Source of the DNA: CAYYJM01 sp964471755
GTDB taxonomy: Bacteria > Planctomycetota > Planctomycetia > Gemmatales > Gemmataceae
Assembly: GCA_964471755.1 (NCBI GenBank)
Contig: CAYYJM010000079.1
Location: forward strand, 1 to 22,671
Length of the DNA: 22,671 nt
Reading direction: 5' to 3'
The notes beneath the pieces are model-generated. The model had not been told where the DNA came from. It saw only the letters and a program-made list of their open reading frames with translations, and did no database searches. Made by a program: the position numbers and the translations under genes. Below are positions 15,206-22,380 of this stretch, one piece after another. Within the stretch, counting starts at the first letter, position 1, and every line of letters begins with the position of its first letter.

Positions 15206-15458
15206 GGCGAGCGTGGGGCGTCAGCCCCATGACTCCCGTCACGACGCGAGATGAGTGAAGATCGGCGAGCGTGGGGCGTCAGCCCCATGACTCCCGTCAC
15301 GACGCGAGATGAGAGAAGATCGGCGAGCGTGGGGCGTCAGCCCCATGACTCCCGTCACGACGCGAGGTGAGAGAAGATCATGGGGCTGACGCCCCACGCT
15401 CGCCCGGATCACGACGCGAGATGAGAGAAGATCATGGGGCTGACGCCCCACGCTCGCC
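15206..15458. repeat. Array of 58-bp repeats with a palindromic 27-bp core
   Basis: Three direct units start at 15206, 15264 and 15322 with an exact 58-bp period. Two reverse-complement copies of the core follow at 15378-15404 and 15432-15458. The 27-bp core begins GGCGAGCG and contains TGGGGC-GTCA-GCCCCA, itself a perfect hairpin. The linker ACGACGCGAGATGAGAGAAG recurs in direct orientation even between the inverted cores, with single-base variants. The direct core at 15322 and the inverted core at 15378 can form a 27-bp stem. The same core is found at 20328 and 20377. Confidence 0.92.
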
Positions 15459-15470
15459 CGGAAAAGGACC

Positions 15471-16706
15471 ATGAGCGACACGCCGAACTCCGCCATTGAA
15501 GAACAGATCACCCGCCTCCGTCGCGGCGTCGAGCAGATCGTGCCGGAGGAGGATCTCCGTCGCAAGCTGGCTCGCAGCCTGACCACCGGTCAGCCGCTCC
15601 GCGTCAAGTACGGCATCGACCCGACCGGCATCGACGTTCACCTCGGCCACACGGTCCCGCTGCGCAAGCTGCGGCAGTTCCAGGACCTGGGGCACAAGGC
15701 CGTCATCATCCTGGGAACGTACACGGCGATGGTCGGCGATCCCAGCGGTCGGGACCAGACGCGGGCCGGCCTGACCGAGGAGGCGATCAACGCCAACGCC
15801 CGGACCTACCTGGAACAGGTCGGCCGAATCATCGACCTGAGCCAGGCCGAGGTTCACCGCAACGGCGACTGGTTCGCGAAGTATAGTTTCGTGGACGTCA
15901 TGCGTCTGACGAGTCGGATCACGGTGCAGCGCATGCTCGAACGGGATGACTTCACCAAACGCCTGCGCAGTGGGACGCCGATCTCGCTGCACGAGTGCCT
16001 CTACCCGCTGATGCAGGGGCAGGACAGCGTCGAGATCCGGGCCGACGTCGAGCTGGGCGGCAGCGAACAGCTGTTCAACCTGATGATGGGTCGGAATCTC
16101 CAGGGCGATGCCGGTCAGGAGGCGCAGGTGTGCATCACGCTGCCGATCCTGCGCGGCCTGGACGGCACTCGTCGCATGGGCAAGAGCCTGGGCAACTACG
16201 TCGGCGTCGGCGAACCGGCCCAGGAACAGTTCGACAAGACGATGAGCATCCCTGACGAGCTGTTGCGCGAGTGGTTCACGCTCCTGACGGATCGGCCGGC
16301 GGCGGAGATTGACGTCCTGCTCGATCCGAACCAGACGCATCCGATGGAGGCGAAGAAGAGATTGGGCTCGGAGATCGTCCAGTTCTATCATGGGGCCAGC
16401 GCCGGCCCCGTGGCGCGGAAGGCTTGGGAGGAGCGTTTCAGCGAGCGGAAGGACCCGACCGACATCCCGGACGGCCCGATTCCGCGCGCGAATCTCGTGG
16501 ACGGCGGCTTGCCAGCGAGTAAACTGATCGTCGCCCTGAAACTGGCCAGCAGCGGCAACGAGGCTCGTCGTCTGATCCAACAGGGCGGGGTGACCATCGG
16601 CCCGGAGCGGACCCGGATCGAGGATCCCAACGGCGTCGTCCCGATCGAGACGGGTCTGCTGGTCCGCGTCGGGTCGCGCAAGATCGTGCGCGTGGTGCTG
16701 GTGTGA
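15471..16706 (+). CDS. tyrS: Tyrosyl-tRNA synthetase
   Basis: A 411-residue class I enzyme that charges tRNA-Tyr. The HIGH motif is HLGH at 57-60 within KYGIDPTGIDVHLGHTVPL, and the KMSKS motif is R-M-G-K-S at 235-239. LGGSEQLFNLMMGR is the amino-acid and ATP-binding block. The C-terminal part (SSGNEARRLIQQGGVTIG) is an S4 RNA-binding domain. The HLGH and MGKS forms fit the TyrZ-type subgroup. AAGGA lies just before ATG 15471, only a few bases after the last copy of the repeat array, so the array fills the region where its promoter or leader would be. The stop is 11 bases before the next start. Confidence 0.95.
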   Translation: MSDTPNSAIEEQITRLRRGVEQIVPEEDLRRKLARSLTTGQPLRVKYGIDPTGIDVHLGHTVPLRKLRQFQDLGHKAVIILGTYTAMVGDPSGRDQTRAGLTEEAINANARTYLEQVGRIIDLSQAEVHRNGDWFAKYSFVDVMRLTSRITVQRMLERDDFTKRLRSGTPISLHECLYPLMQGQDSVEIRADVELGGSEQLFNLMMGRNLQGDAGQEAQVCITLPILRGLDGTRRMGKSLGNYVGVGEPAQEQFDKTMSIPDELLREWFTLLTDRPAAEIDVLLDPNQTHPMEAKKRLGSEIVQFYHGASAGPVARKAWEERFSERKDPTDIPDGPIPRANLVDGGLPASKLIVALKLASSGNEARRLIQQGGVTIGPERTRIEDPNGVVPIETGLLVRVGSRKIVRVVLV

Positions 16707-16717
16707 GGGAGGGAGGC

Positions 16718-17488
16718 ATGACGCTCGTGCGGATCTCCTGGCCGATCGAACCGAGCCCACCGTCGCTGGGAAAGGACGAGGTCCACGTCTGGAGTGCCGA
16801 CCTGGACCGGGCCCCCGAGCAACTGGAAAAGCTCTCCCGCTTGCTGGTGGCCGAGGACCATGAGCGGGCCGACCGCTATCGTATCCCGAGTGTCCGACAC
16901 CACTTCATCGCTGCCCGAGCTATGCTACGCGGGGTGCTGGGAGCCTACCTCGACGCCGATCCGCGTCAGTTGACGTTCCAGTACGGGCCGCAGGGCAAGC
17001 CGTATCTGGAGCCGCCGTGGTCGGACCTGTACTTCAATCTGTCGCACTCGCACGGCCTGGCCCTGGTCGCCGTCAGCCGGATGGAGATCGGCGTGGACGT
17101 CGAGCGCGTCCGCCCCTTCAACGACATGGGCTTCGCCGAGCGTTACTTCTCGCCGGGCGAGGTGCGTTCGCTGCTGTCGGTGCCGGAGCATCAGCGGAAT
17201 GAGATTTTCTTCCATGCCTGGACGCGAAAGGAAGCGTACCTGAAGGCGACCGGCGAGGGCATCGCTCGGGGTCTGGAGCGGGTCGAGGTGGCGCTCGCAC
17301 CGTGGGAGCCGGCCCGGCTGATGCTGCTGGACGGCTGTCCGCGTCAGGCCGAGGAATGGGGTCTGTGGCACCTGACGCCGGCTCCGGGCTATGTCGGAGC
17401 GCTGGCCCTGATGCGGCCGGGCGTGCAGGTCCATTGCTGGCACTGGATCGAGGACGCCGTGACGGCCCGCTGGACTCACGTCGCGTAA
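16718..17488 (+). CDS. Sfp-type 4'-phosphopantetheinyl transferase
   Basis: A 256-residue enzyme that transfers the phosphopantetheine arm of CoA to a Ser of carrier proteins. Motifs in order: GPQGKPYLEPP (90-100), FNLSHSHGLALVAVS (106-120), IGVDVERVRP (124-133, with metal ligands Asp127 and Glu129) and HAWTRKEAYLKATGEG (166-181). The length of about 250 residues and two-half architecture match Sfp rather than AcpS. ATG 16718, preceded by a run of GGGAGG, is chosen over GTG 16703, which overlaps the tyrS stop. It could activate the ACP encoded at 7866, but as the gene lies in a housekeeping cluster it may serve all carrier proteins of the cell. Confidence 0.9.
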   Translation: MTLVRISWPIEPSPPSLGKDEVHVWSADLDRAPEQLEKLSRLLVAEDHERADRYRIPSVRHHFIAARAMLRGVLGAYLDADPRQLTFQYGPQGKPYLEPPWSDLYFNLSHSHGLALVAVSRMEIGVDVERVRPFNDMGFAERYFSPGEVRSLLSVPEHQRNEIFFHAWTRKEAYLKATGEGIARGLERVEVALAPWEPARLMLLDGCPRQAEEWGLWHLTPAPGYVGALALMRPGVQVHCWHWIEDAVTARWTHVA

Positions 17489-17494
17489 GGCCCC

Positions 17495-18484
17495 TCAGTT
17501 CTCGGCCGGCTTCTCTTCCGCTTCCGCCTGCAAGCGGCGCAGCAGTTCGGCCCGCTCCTCGCGCGTCAAACCCAGCAGACGCTGCTCGACCGGCACCCCT
17601 TCCAGGCGTTGCTCGACCGGTACACCTTCGAGGCGCTGCTCGACCGGCACGCCTTCGAGGCGTTGCTCGACCGGCACGCCTTCGAGGCGTTGCTCGACCG
17701 GCACCCCTTCCAGACGCTGCTCGACCGGTACGCCCTCCAGGCGTTGCTCGACCGGCACGCCCTCCAGGCGCTGCTCGACTGGGATGTATTTCAAGATCTG
17801 CCTGGCATGCTCCGGGTCCTGAGCGATGTGGAGCAGCGTCTCCTGGACGAACTCCTCGACAGTGAACGGCATCGGCATTCCCTCCTCGCGGTAACGATCG
17901 TAAAGCTGAAACAGGAAGGTACTGGTTCGTGGCGATCGCGGCCGGTATTGCTGAGACCCGAACCGGACCAGTTCCTCGCTGGCGCTGAACAGGTGCAGCA
18001 GAGCGTTGTGGGCCTGCTGCGGCAACTGGGCCACGACGATCAGACGCATCGTTCCCGTGAAGTGTTCGATCTCGTAAACCCCATCGCCAATCGGATTCAA
18101 AGGCCGTCGCTGATTCAGCACACGCGGAAACCGGGCACTCACGGCGAAGAGTCGGAACTCGTTCTCCTGCAACAACGTGTCCGTCCGGGGACTGATCAGT
18201 TTACGGTAGTTGACGTAGTGGGCGATCAGTTCATTGAGCATCCAGCCGTCGAGCGTCTCGCGGTGCGACTTGTAGCTGATGAGGTTGTGCCCTGCGAGAT
18301 CGTCGAAGCCGTCCGGCATCGGCCCCGTCAGCGGTGTGGCCATGTCCCTGCGGACGAGGACAACATCGAGGAACTGCTGCTGCTGGGACAGATCCTTCTC
18401 CACCTCGACCGTGACCGGCTGGCCGACGAAGAAGTCCGCCCAGGACATGCCGAACAGTCGGTGCCATTGCCGTTGCTCGTCCAT
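17495..18484 (-). CDS. Hypothetical protein with eight VEQRLEGVP repeats
   Basis: A 329-residue protein, convergent with the transferase gene. I recognise the type (MDEQRQWHRLFGMSWADFF start, VEVEKDLSQQQQFLDVVLVR, HNLISYKSHRETLDGW, NELIAHYVNYRKL) as a family of hypothetical proteins found in planctomycetes and cyanobacteria, without an assigned function. D40 in FLDVV and K72 in ISYKS are placed like the Asp and Lys of PD-(D/E)XK nucleases such as the Rpn group, but the middle acidic residue is not evident, so this is only a suggestion. Residues 234-305 are eight 9-residue repeats of V/I-P-VEQRL-E-G, and the tail continues LTREERAELLRRL, a likely extended helix. A promoter and a GCGAGGA site support the ATG at 18484. 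Confidence 0.7.
   Translation of the reverse strand: MDEQRQWHRLFGMSWADFFVGQPVTVEVEKDLSQQQQFLDVVLVRRDMATPLTGPMPDGFDDLAGHNLISYKSHRETLDGWMLNELIAHYVNYRKLISPRTDTLLQENEFRLFAVSARFPRVLNQRRPLNPIGDGVYEIEHFTGTMRLIVVAQLPQQAHNALLHLFSASEELVRFGSQQYRPRSPRTSTFLFQLYDRYREEGMPMPFTVEEFVQETLLHIAQDPEHARQILKYIPVEQRLEGVPVEQRLEGVPVEQRLEGVPVEQRLEGVPVEQRLEGVPVEQRLEGVPVEQRLEGVPVEQRLLGLTREERAELLRRLQAEAEEKPAEN
17570..17785 (-). repeat. Eight in-frame 27-bp tandem repeats
   Basis: The gctcgac motif recurs exactly every 27 bases, at 17584, 17611, 17638, 17665, 17692, 17719, 17746 and 17773 on the plus strand. Copies differ mostly at third codon positions, so the encoded VEQRLEG block is nearly invariant. This indicates selection on the protein sequence or recent conversion. 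Confidence 0.92.
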
Positions 18485-18503
18485 GCTGTCCTCGCTCGAT
18501 CTT

Positions 18504-18532
18504 ATTCTACCGTCAGGGGCGGTTCCTTGCCA
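18504..18532 (-). promoter_or_regulatory. Promoter of the VEQRL-repeat protein gene
   Basis: On the minus strand TGGCAA, a 17-base spacer and TAGAAT give a start point about 13 bases before the ATG at 18484. Confidence 0.45.
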
Positions 18533-18576
18533 CGGTCGCGGTACGCATCCGGCCAGCGAGAGAGCGAATTATTTTC

Positions 18577-18604
18577 TTGCCTCGGCGCGAACCTCGGTTA
18601 TGAT
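18577..18604 (+). promoter_or_regulatory. Promoter of the candidate small RNA
   Basis: TTGCCT (18577-18582), a 16-base spacer and TATGAT (18599-18604). The expected start near 18611 falls at the 5' arm of the first hairpin of the RNA. Confidence 0.55.
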
Positions 18605-18724
18605 CTGGATGTCAGAAATGACAGCGGGTCGCGCAAAACGTGGCGCGACGGACGAGAGCCTGCGAGCCGGCGGTCTGGTTTTCCGCTCGCCGCGGGATGT
18701 CTCTGGCAGAAGGAGGTGGTCACC

Positions 18725-18757
18725 TTGTGTACCAATAACCAGGAAGGGCTGCGCTGA
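18725..18757 (+). CDS. Possible 10-codon peptide MCTNNQEGLR
   Basis: TTG 18725 opens a 10-codon frame ending TGA, with AAGGAGGTG eight bases upstream, the best SD in this window. The stop falls in the loop of a 7-bp hairpin. Translation would disturb that hairpin, so a leader-peptide role is possible. The TTG start and tiny size make the coding call tentative. Confidence 0.4.
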   Translation: MCTNNQEGLR

Positions 18758-18798
18758 CCGCAGCCGACGGGTTTGCCGTCGGTGGCAGCCCACCCGTA

Positions 18799-18840
18799 GA
18801 AGGCTCTGGCGTGTATCTCGCCAGGGCCTTCCTTGTTTTC
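18799..18840 (+). terminator. Intrinsic terminator of the candidate small RNA
   Basis: A 13-bp stem (18799-18811 with 18819-18831, one U-G pair) and a TGTATCT loop, followed by CTTGTTTTC. Confidence 0.75.
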
Positions 18841-18877
18841 GCCGACGCTCCTTCTCGGGGCGAGCGAATGACAGAAC

Positions 18878-18898
18878 CGCCCCGGATTTTCCGGGGCG
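18878..18898. terminator. Hairpin CGCCCCGG-ATTTT-CCGGGGCG
   Basis: A perfect 8-bp stem with a 5-base loop, followed by TGTTCGTTTCC on the plus strand. It lies 14 bases past the stop of the minus-strand zinc-ribbon gene and could end transcription from either side. Confidence 0.55.
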
Positions 18899-18911
18899 TG
18901 TTCGTTTCCAT

Positions 18912-19142
18912 CTACCCCCGGCGCGGCTGGGGCACCGGGGGCCGGTGCGCCACGGGCGTCGTCCCCGGTCGTCGTCGGCGCGGCGACGGCGCGGCGGGGA
19001 TCGGCTCGGCACAGCAGAGGGTATATAACCCACACCGAGGACAGGGACTCGATTCCAGGGCCTGTTGTTCGTAAACCGTAAACGCCGTCTCCATCGTCCA
19101 GCTGTGCTGGCAGGCGAGACAGCGGATCACCAACCGATCCAT
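18912..19142 (-). CDS. Small zinc-ribbon protein
   Basis: A 76-residue protein. C8-x2-C11 in IRCLACQHSW and C34-x2-C37 in SPCPRCGLY make a zinc-ribbon knuckle pair, and a CC follows at 43-44. After residue 48 the sequence becomes Pro/Arg-rich (PSPRRRRPGTTP) with no visible structure. Such small ribbons often bind nucleic acid or another protein; no specific role can be given. The two CxxC pairs, spaced like known ribbons and preceded by a hydrophobic strand (RLVI), support a real gene rather than a shadow frame. No clear SD precedes ATG 19142. It is divergent from the xylose-isomerase-like gene. Confidence 0.6.
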   Translation of the reverse strand: MDRLVIRCLACQHSWTMETAFTVYEQQALESSPCPRCGLYTLCCAEPIPAAPSPRRRRPGTTPVAHRPPVPQPRRG

Positions 19143-19201
19143 AAATCACCCGATAAGGAAAGATCGCAGCACCGGAAATTGAGGCACACTTCCGGCGTTA
19201 C

Positions 19202-19213
19202 GAATGTACATTC
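19202..19213. promoter_or_regulatory. Perfect 12-bp palindrome, operator candidate
   Basis: GAATGTACATTC lies 36 bases before the xylose-isomerase-like start and 59 bases before the divergent zinc-ribbon start, in an AT-richer stretch. A dimeric repressor site is possible; no regulator gene is adjacent. Confidence 0.4.
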
Positions 19214-19249
19214 TACCATGATTTTCGGGCCTCGCGGGAGCGAATTTAC

Positions 19250-20285
19250 ATGAATTCTTCTCCGAAACCTCGCACTTATCGTTTCACCTTCGGTCCCTGG
19301 AACATCCATACGGGAGCCGATCCCTTCGGGCCGCCGGTGCGGCCCGACATCGCCTTCGCCACCAAGCTCCGCGAGTACAAGAAGCTCGGCTTCGATGGCG
19401 TTCAGTTCCACGATGACGACGTCGTCGCCGCCGACCTCTCCTGGGCCGAGACCGAACGCGGCGTCATGGAGGTCCAGAAGATCCTTTCCGACGAGGGGCT
19501 CTTCGTCGAAATCGTCGCTCCGCGTCTGTGGGAACACCCCAGCACGATCGATGGAGCCTACACGTCCAACGATGCCGGCCACCGTGCGTACGCCCTGGAG
19601 CGCTCGAAACGCTGCGTCGATATCGCCAACCGACTCGGCTGTCCGAACCTGGTCCTCTGGCTGGCCCGCGAGGGAACGTACATCCGTGAGGCCAAGGATC
19701 CGATCCTGGCCAGTCAGCGGATTCTGGACGCCGTCAACACCCTGCTGGCTCACGATCCGAAGATCCGCATCCTGGGCGAGATGAAGCCGAACGAGCCGAT
19801 GGATCAGGCCTATCTGCCGACACCGGGCCACTTCCTGGCCCTGTGCTACAAGGCCAGTGATCCGAGTCGCGTCGGCGTGCTGATCGAGTCGGCCCACTCG
19901 ATCCTGGCCGGCCTCGACCCGTCCGANNNNNNNNNNTTTCGCGCTCGCCTTCAACAAGCTCTGGAGCGTCCACCTGAACGACCAGAACGGTCTGAAGTAC
20001 GATCAGGACAAGATGTTCGGCTCGGTGGATCTGCGTCGAGCGTTCAACACCGTCTGGGTGCTGGAGCGAGCCGGCTACGACGGCAGTATCGGCCTCGATG
20101 TCAAGGCCATGCGAAGTACCAAACCGGAACACCAGACCCTCCACCTGGCCAACAGTCGGGCCATGTTCCTGCGGCTGCTCGACGTCGTCCGCTCGGTCAA
20201 CGTCGCGGAAGTCGAGGCCCTGCGCCAGGCTCGCAACTACGAGGCGCTGGAGATGTACATCCTGGGCAAACTCATGGGGATGTAA
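19250..20285 (+). CDS. xylA: Xylose isomerase-like TIM-barrel protein (split by assembly gap)
   Basis: Residues 1-225 are read before the ten-N gap and the rest after it in another frame; the two fit one gene if the gap is a multiple of three. RFTFGPWNIHTGADPFGPP and GVQFHDDDVV (His54, Asp57) match class I xylose isomerases of the Streptomyces type. The metal-site blocks are GEMKPNEP (Glu177), ESAH (Glu213, His216), KYDQD and GLDVK. One first-site ligand differs: the Streptomyces HIDLNGQ block aligns with SVHLNDQ here, putting His in place of Asp. The enzyme family interconverts aldoses and ketoses such as xylose/xylulose. A related sugar isomerase specificity is possible because of that change. 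GGGAG lies nine bases before the ATG. The gene stands alone and converges on the glycosyltransferase gene. Confidence 0.75.
19927..19936. other. Assembly gap (10 N)
   Basis: A placeholder inside the xylose-isomerase-like gene. Frames on the two sides agree only if the real gap is a multiple of three. Confidence 0.95.
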
Positions 20286-20293
20286 CGCGCCCC

Positions 20294-20403
20294 GGCGAGC
20301 GTGGGCCGCTGGCGAGCGTGGGGCGCTGGCGAGCGTGGGGCGTCAGCCCCATGACTCTTCATCTGGAGAGAAATACTCATGGGGCTGACGCCCCACGCTC
20401 GCC
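20294..20403. repeat. REP-like inverted pair with truncated tandem copies
   Basis: Two 17-bp partial units (20294, 20311), beginning GGCGAGCGTGGG and ending CGCT, lead into a full 27-bp core at 20328-20354. Its exact reverse complement is at 20377-20403, with a 22-base loop between. The core is identical to that of the 15206 array. It fills the space between two convergent genes and could serve as a bidirectional terminator. Confidence 0.9.
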
Positions 20404-20414
20404 TTCTGGAACCG

Positions 20415-22188
20415 CTAATGCCCGCGCGCGGCTTCCGCCCCGGTGGGGAAGCCGCGGAAGTCGCGCAGAATCGTGATGCCCCAGGCGGCGACCGGATAGC
20501 CGGCCTCCGTGTGGACAAAGAGGCGAGTCGGATCCACCGAGGCGAAGCCGGCCTTCAGGGTGTCGCTGATGCCGCCGACACAGACGAAGGTCCGTTCGCG
20601 GAAGCGCTCCGGCCGGGTCACGGGGCCATCCCAGAAGTCGTACTGACTGTGTCGGTCGCCGCAGACGGCTCCGACCGAGTACGTTTCCGGCTGGCCCGCA
20701 CAGTAGACGCCCAGGAGGCCCGGCAGGCTCCAGCCACTGCCGACGATGACCGGGTCGATGCCGCGCTCGCGCAGTTCGGCGCAGACGCGATCGACCTCCT
20801 GGCCCAGTTCCTTCCAGCCGCGCAGGCGGCAGGTCGGATCGAGACGCCGGAGCGGGTACGGCTGCACCGCGGTCGGCTCCCCCGCGACCAGCGCCAGCTG
20901 CGGGTACAGCCAGTCCGTCCGGTGCATGACCAGCGTCAACGCCAGACTCAACACCAGACACCCGACCACCCCGACCCCGACGAGGCAGAGCAGCCCGCCG
21001 GCGCTCACCGCCGCGGTGACCGTCAGCAGCGACGCGGCGACGCCCGACTCGAGGTCGCCGAGGCGCGGGCCGCTCGTCACGACGAGCATGAACACCGACG
21101 ACANNNNNNNNNNGTCGGCGACGGAAAGGGCCGGCCTGTTCCCAGCCCTCGGGGAACCAGCCGACGACGAGAACCATGCCGGACAGATACGCCGTCACCG
21201 GCCAGTTGAGTTCGCCGCCGCCGGTGCGTGGCGAGAAGAGCAGAAAGACGACGAACATCGGCAGCGAGAACCACCAGAGATAGAGCCGACCGGGCTCCTT
21301 CTCGACGCCGGGCCGACAGGCGATCATCGCCGTCACCCAGAGCAGGAACCAGACGACCAGGAGCAGGGCCATCTGACCGCCGACGTAGGCCAGTGGTCCG
21401 AGCGGATGCCATTTCTTAGCCGCACCGGAGACGCCGGCCAGGCCGAAGACGTGCTGGAACGTCGCCCAGTCGTGCTGGGCGTTCCAGAGCAGAATCGGCA
21501 GGCCGGCCAGAGAGGCACAGGCGACGAGTGCCCAGAACCCCGGGCGGAACAGTTCGCTGCGGTAGCCGGGCGTGAACCAGAGGAACAGGACCAGCGACGG
21601 CAGGAAGATCACCATCGTGTACTTGGCGAGGATGCCCAGGGCGACGAGCAGGCCCGCGACCGGCCAGGCCCAGCCGGCCCGGCCAAAGACGGCGTGGTGT
21701 GTCGCGACCAGGGCCCAAGTCCACAGGCAGGTGTACGGAGCGTCGATGGTCATGAGGGCGGAGCCGACCGCGACGACGGGGCTGATGGCGAAACCGAAGA
21801 CCACGACGAGGGCGTAATCCTCACGACGAAAGACCTGCACGGTCAGTATGTACAGGCCCAGGAGCATGAGCGCCCCGCTGACGACGGCTGGGAAGCGGAT
21901 GGCCGGCATCAGCGAACCGGTGGCGGCCAGCGACCAGGGCCCGAGCAGCTCGGTGCTGGCACGGATGAGCCAGGCGACGAGCGGCCCCTTGCTGTAGTAG
22001 CTCCAGTCGAGGTGGCGGGACCAGTGCCAGTAGTGTGCCTCGTCGGGAGCGAGGTTGAGCGGACAACCCGGAGTGACGAGAAACCACCAGCGAAGCAGAG
22101 CGGCCCCGACGATCAGGACCAGAACGAACAACCGGCAAGCAAGCGGAGTGAGTAGCCCTTCGGTGGGCCGGCGCAGCGGCATAAGCAC
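20415..22188 (-). CDS. ArnT/PMT-type membrane glycosyltransferase (split by assembly gap)
   Basis: An integral membrane protein of about 590 residues once the ten-N gap is repaired (a multiple of three is needed). The first transmembrane helix (residues 18-38) is followed by the periplasmic loop NLAPDEAHYWHWSRHLDWSYYSKGPLV. Its Asp49-Glu50 pair is the catalytic acidic motif of GT39/GT83 family enzymes, which use polyprenyl-phosphate sugars to glycosylate lipids or proteins. Many hydrophobic helices follow, then after the gap more helices and a soluble C-terminal domain (ELRERGIDPVIVGSGWSLPG onward). The GTG at 22188 has GGAGG seven bases upstream; ATG 22182 is an alternative. The acceptor is not identifiable. 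It could be lipid A, hopanoid or protein. Confidence 0.85.
21104..21113. other. Assembly gap (10 N)
   Basis: A placeholder inside the glycosyltransferase gene. As with the other gap, frame agreement requires a multiple of three. Confidence 0.95.
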
Positions 22189-22232
22189 GATGAGTCCTCC
22201 CGACGCGGAACATCCCGTCCGCGCCAGGCGTG

Positions 22233-22262
22233 CTTGTAGTGCAAACAGACGTTAAGGGTCAA
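22233..22262 (-). promoter_or_regulatory. Possible promoter of the glycosyltransferase gene
   Basis: On the minus strand TTGACC, an 18-base spacer and TACAAG lie 45 bases before the GTG. The -35 is good and the -10 weak. Confidence 0.35.
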
Positions 22263-22298
22263 GGCGAAGTCCTCCGGACGGACCGGCGGACCGAGCCT

Positions 22299-22313
22299 AC
22301 GAAGGCCCTTCGT
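22299..22313. other. Palindrome ACGAAGG-C-CCTTCGT
   Basis: A perfect 7-bp inverted repeat followed on the plus strand by CAAGAAAAAAC. The A-run is on the wrong side for a terminator of the minus-strand gene, so its role is unclear. The rest of 22263-22380 shows no gene. Confidence 0.5.
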
Positions 22314-22380
22314 CAAGAAAAAACCGCCAGGTGAATTTCGCCCTTTCGTCCTGCCGAGATCGCGCGCCGATGCTTGCATA

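Larger units (their letters stand above)
18611..18840 (+). ncRNA. Candidate structured small RNA with a 10-codon ORF
   Basis: A stretch of about 230 bases without a normal gene but with a promoter, a chain of hairpins and a terminator. Stems in order: TGTCA/TGACA with a GAAA loop (18610-18623); GTCGCG/CGCGAC (18628-18649); GCGAGC/GCTCGC extended by GG/CC past a bulge (18662-18690); a perfect SD and a mini-ORF (18710-18757); GGCTGCG/CGCAGCC (18747-18765) whose loop holds the mini-ORF stop; CCGACGG/CCGTCGG (18764-18782); GGTGG/CCACC (18781-18794); and the terminator stem. Neighbouring stems share two bases at their edges and could compete, as in an attenuator. No plus-strand gene follows for more than 400 bases, so it is probably free-standing. 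I do not recognise it as SRP RNA, tmRNA, 6S or RNase P RNA. Confidence 0.55.

Noticed and set aside
15206..15458. CRISPR array
   Set aside because: The 58-bp units are contiguous without unique spacers, the core also occurs inverted, and no cas gene is near.
15199..15470. T-box or other tRNA-sensing leader before tyrS
   Set aside because: The whole interval is repeat array; no T-box sequence or specifier loop is visible.
15239..15586. Minus-strand frame encoding repeated GVMGLTPHARRS-type peptides
   Set aside because: It is translated REP-like DNA, not a conserved protein.
17609..18757. Long plus-strand frame opposite the VEQRL-repeat gene
   Set aside because: It is the antisense reading of the 27-bp repeats and the hypothetical gene. 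The minus strand has the promoter, SD and family-like N-terminus.
19927..20285. Frameshift or pseudogene in the xylose-isomerase-like gene
   Set aside because: The frame change coincides with the ten-N placeholder and disappears if the gap is a multiple of three.
20377..21095. Truncated or frameshifted glycosyltransferase
   Set aside because: Frame loss again falls at an N gap; the downstream frame continues with membrane helices and a plausible C-terminal domain ending at 20415.
22113..22379. 88-codon minus-strand frame upstream of the glycosyltransferase
   Set aside because: It overlaps the glycosyltransferase start and its promoter region, with no domain or plausible composition.
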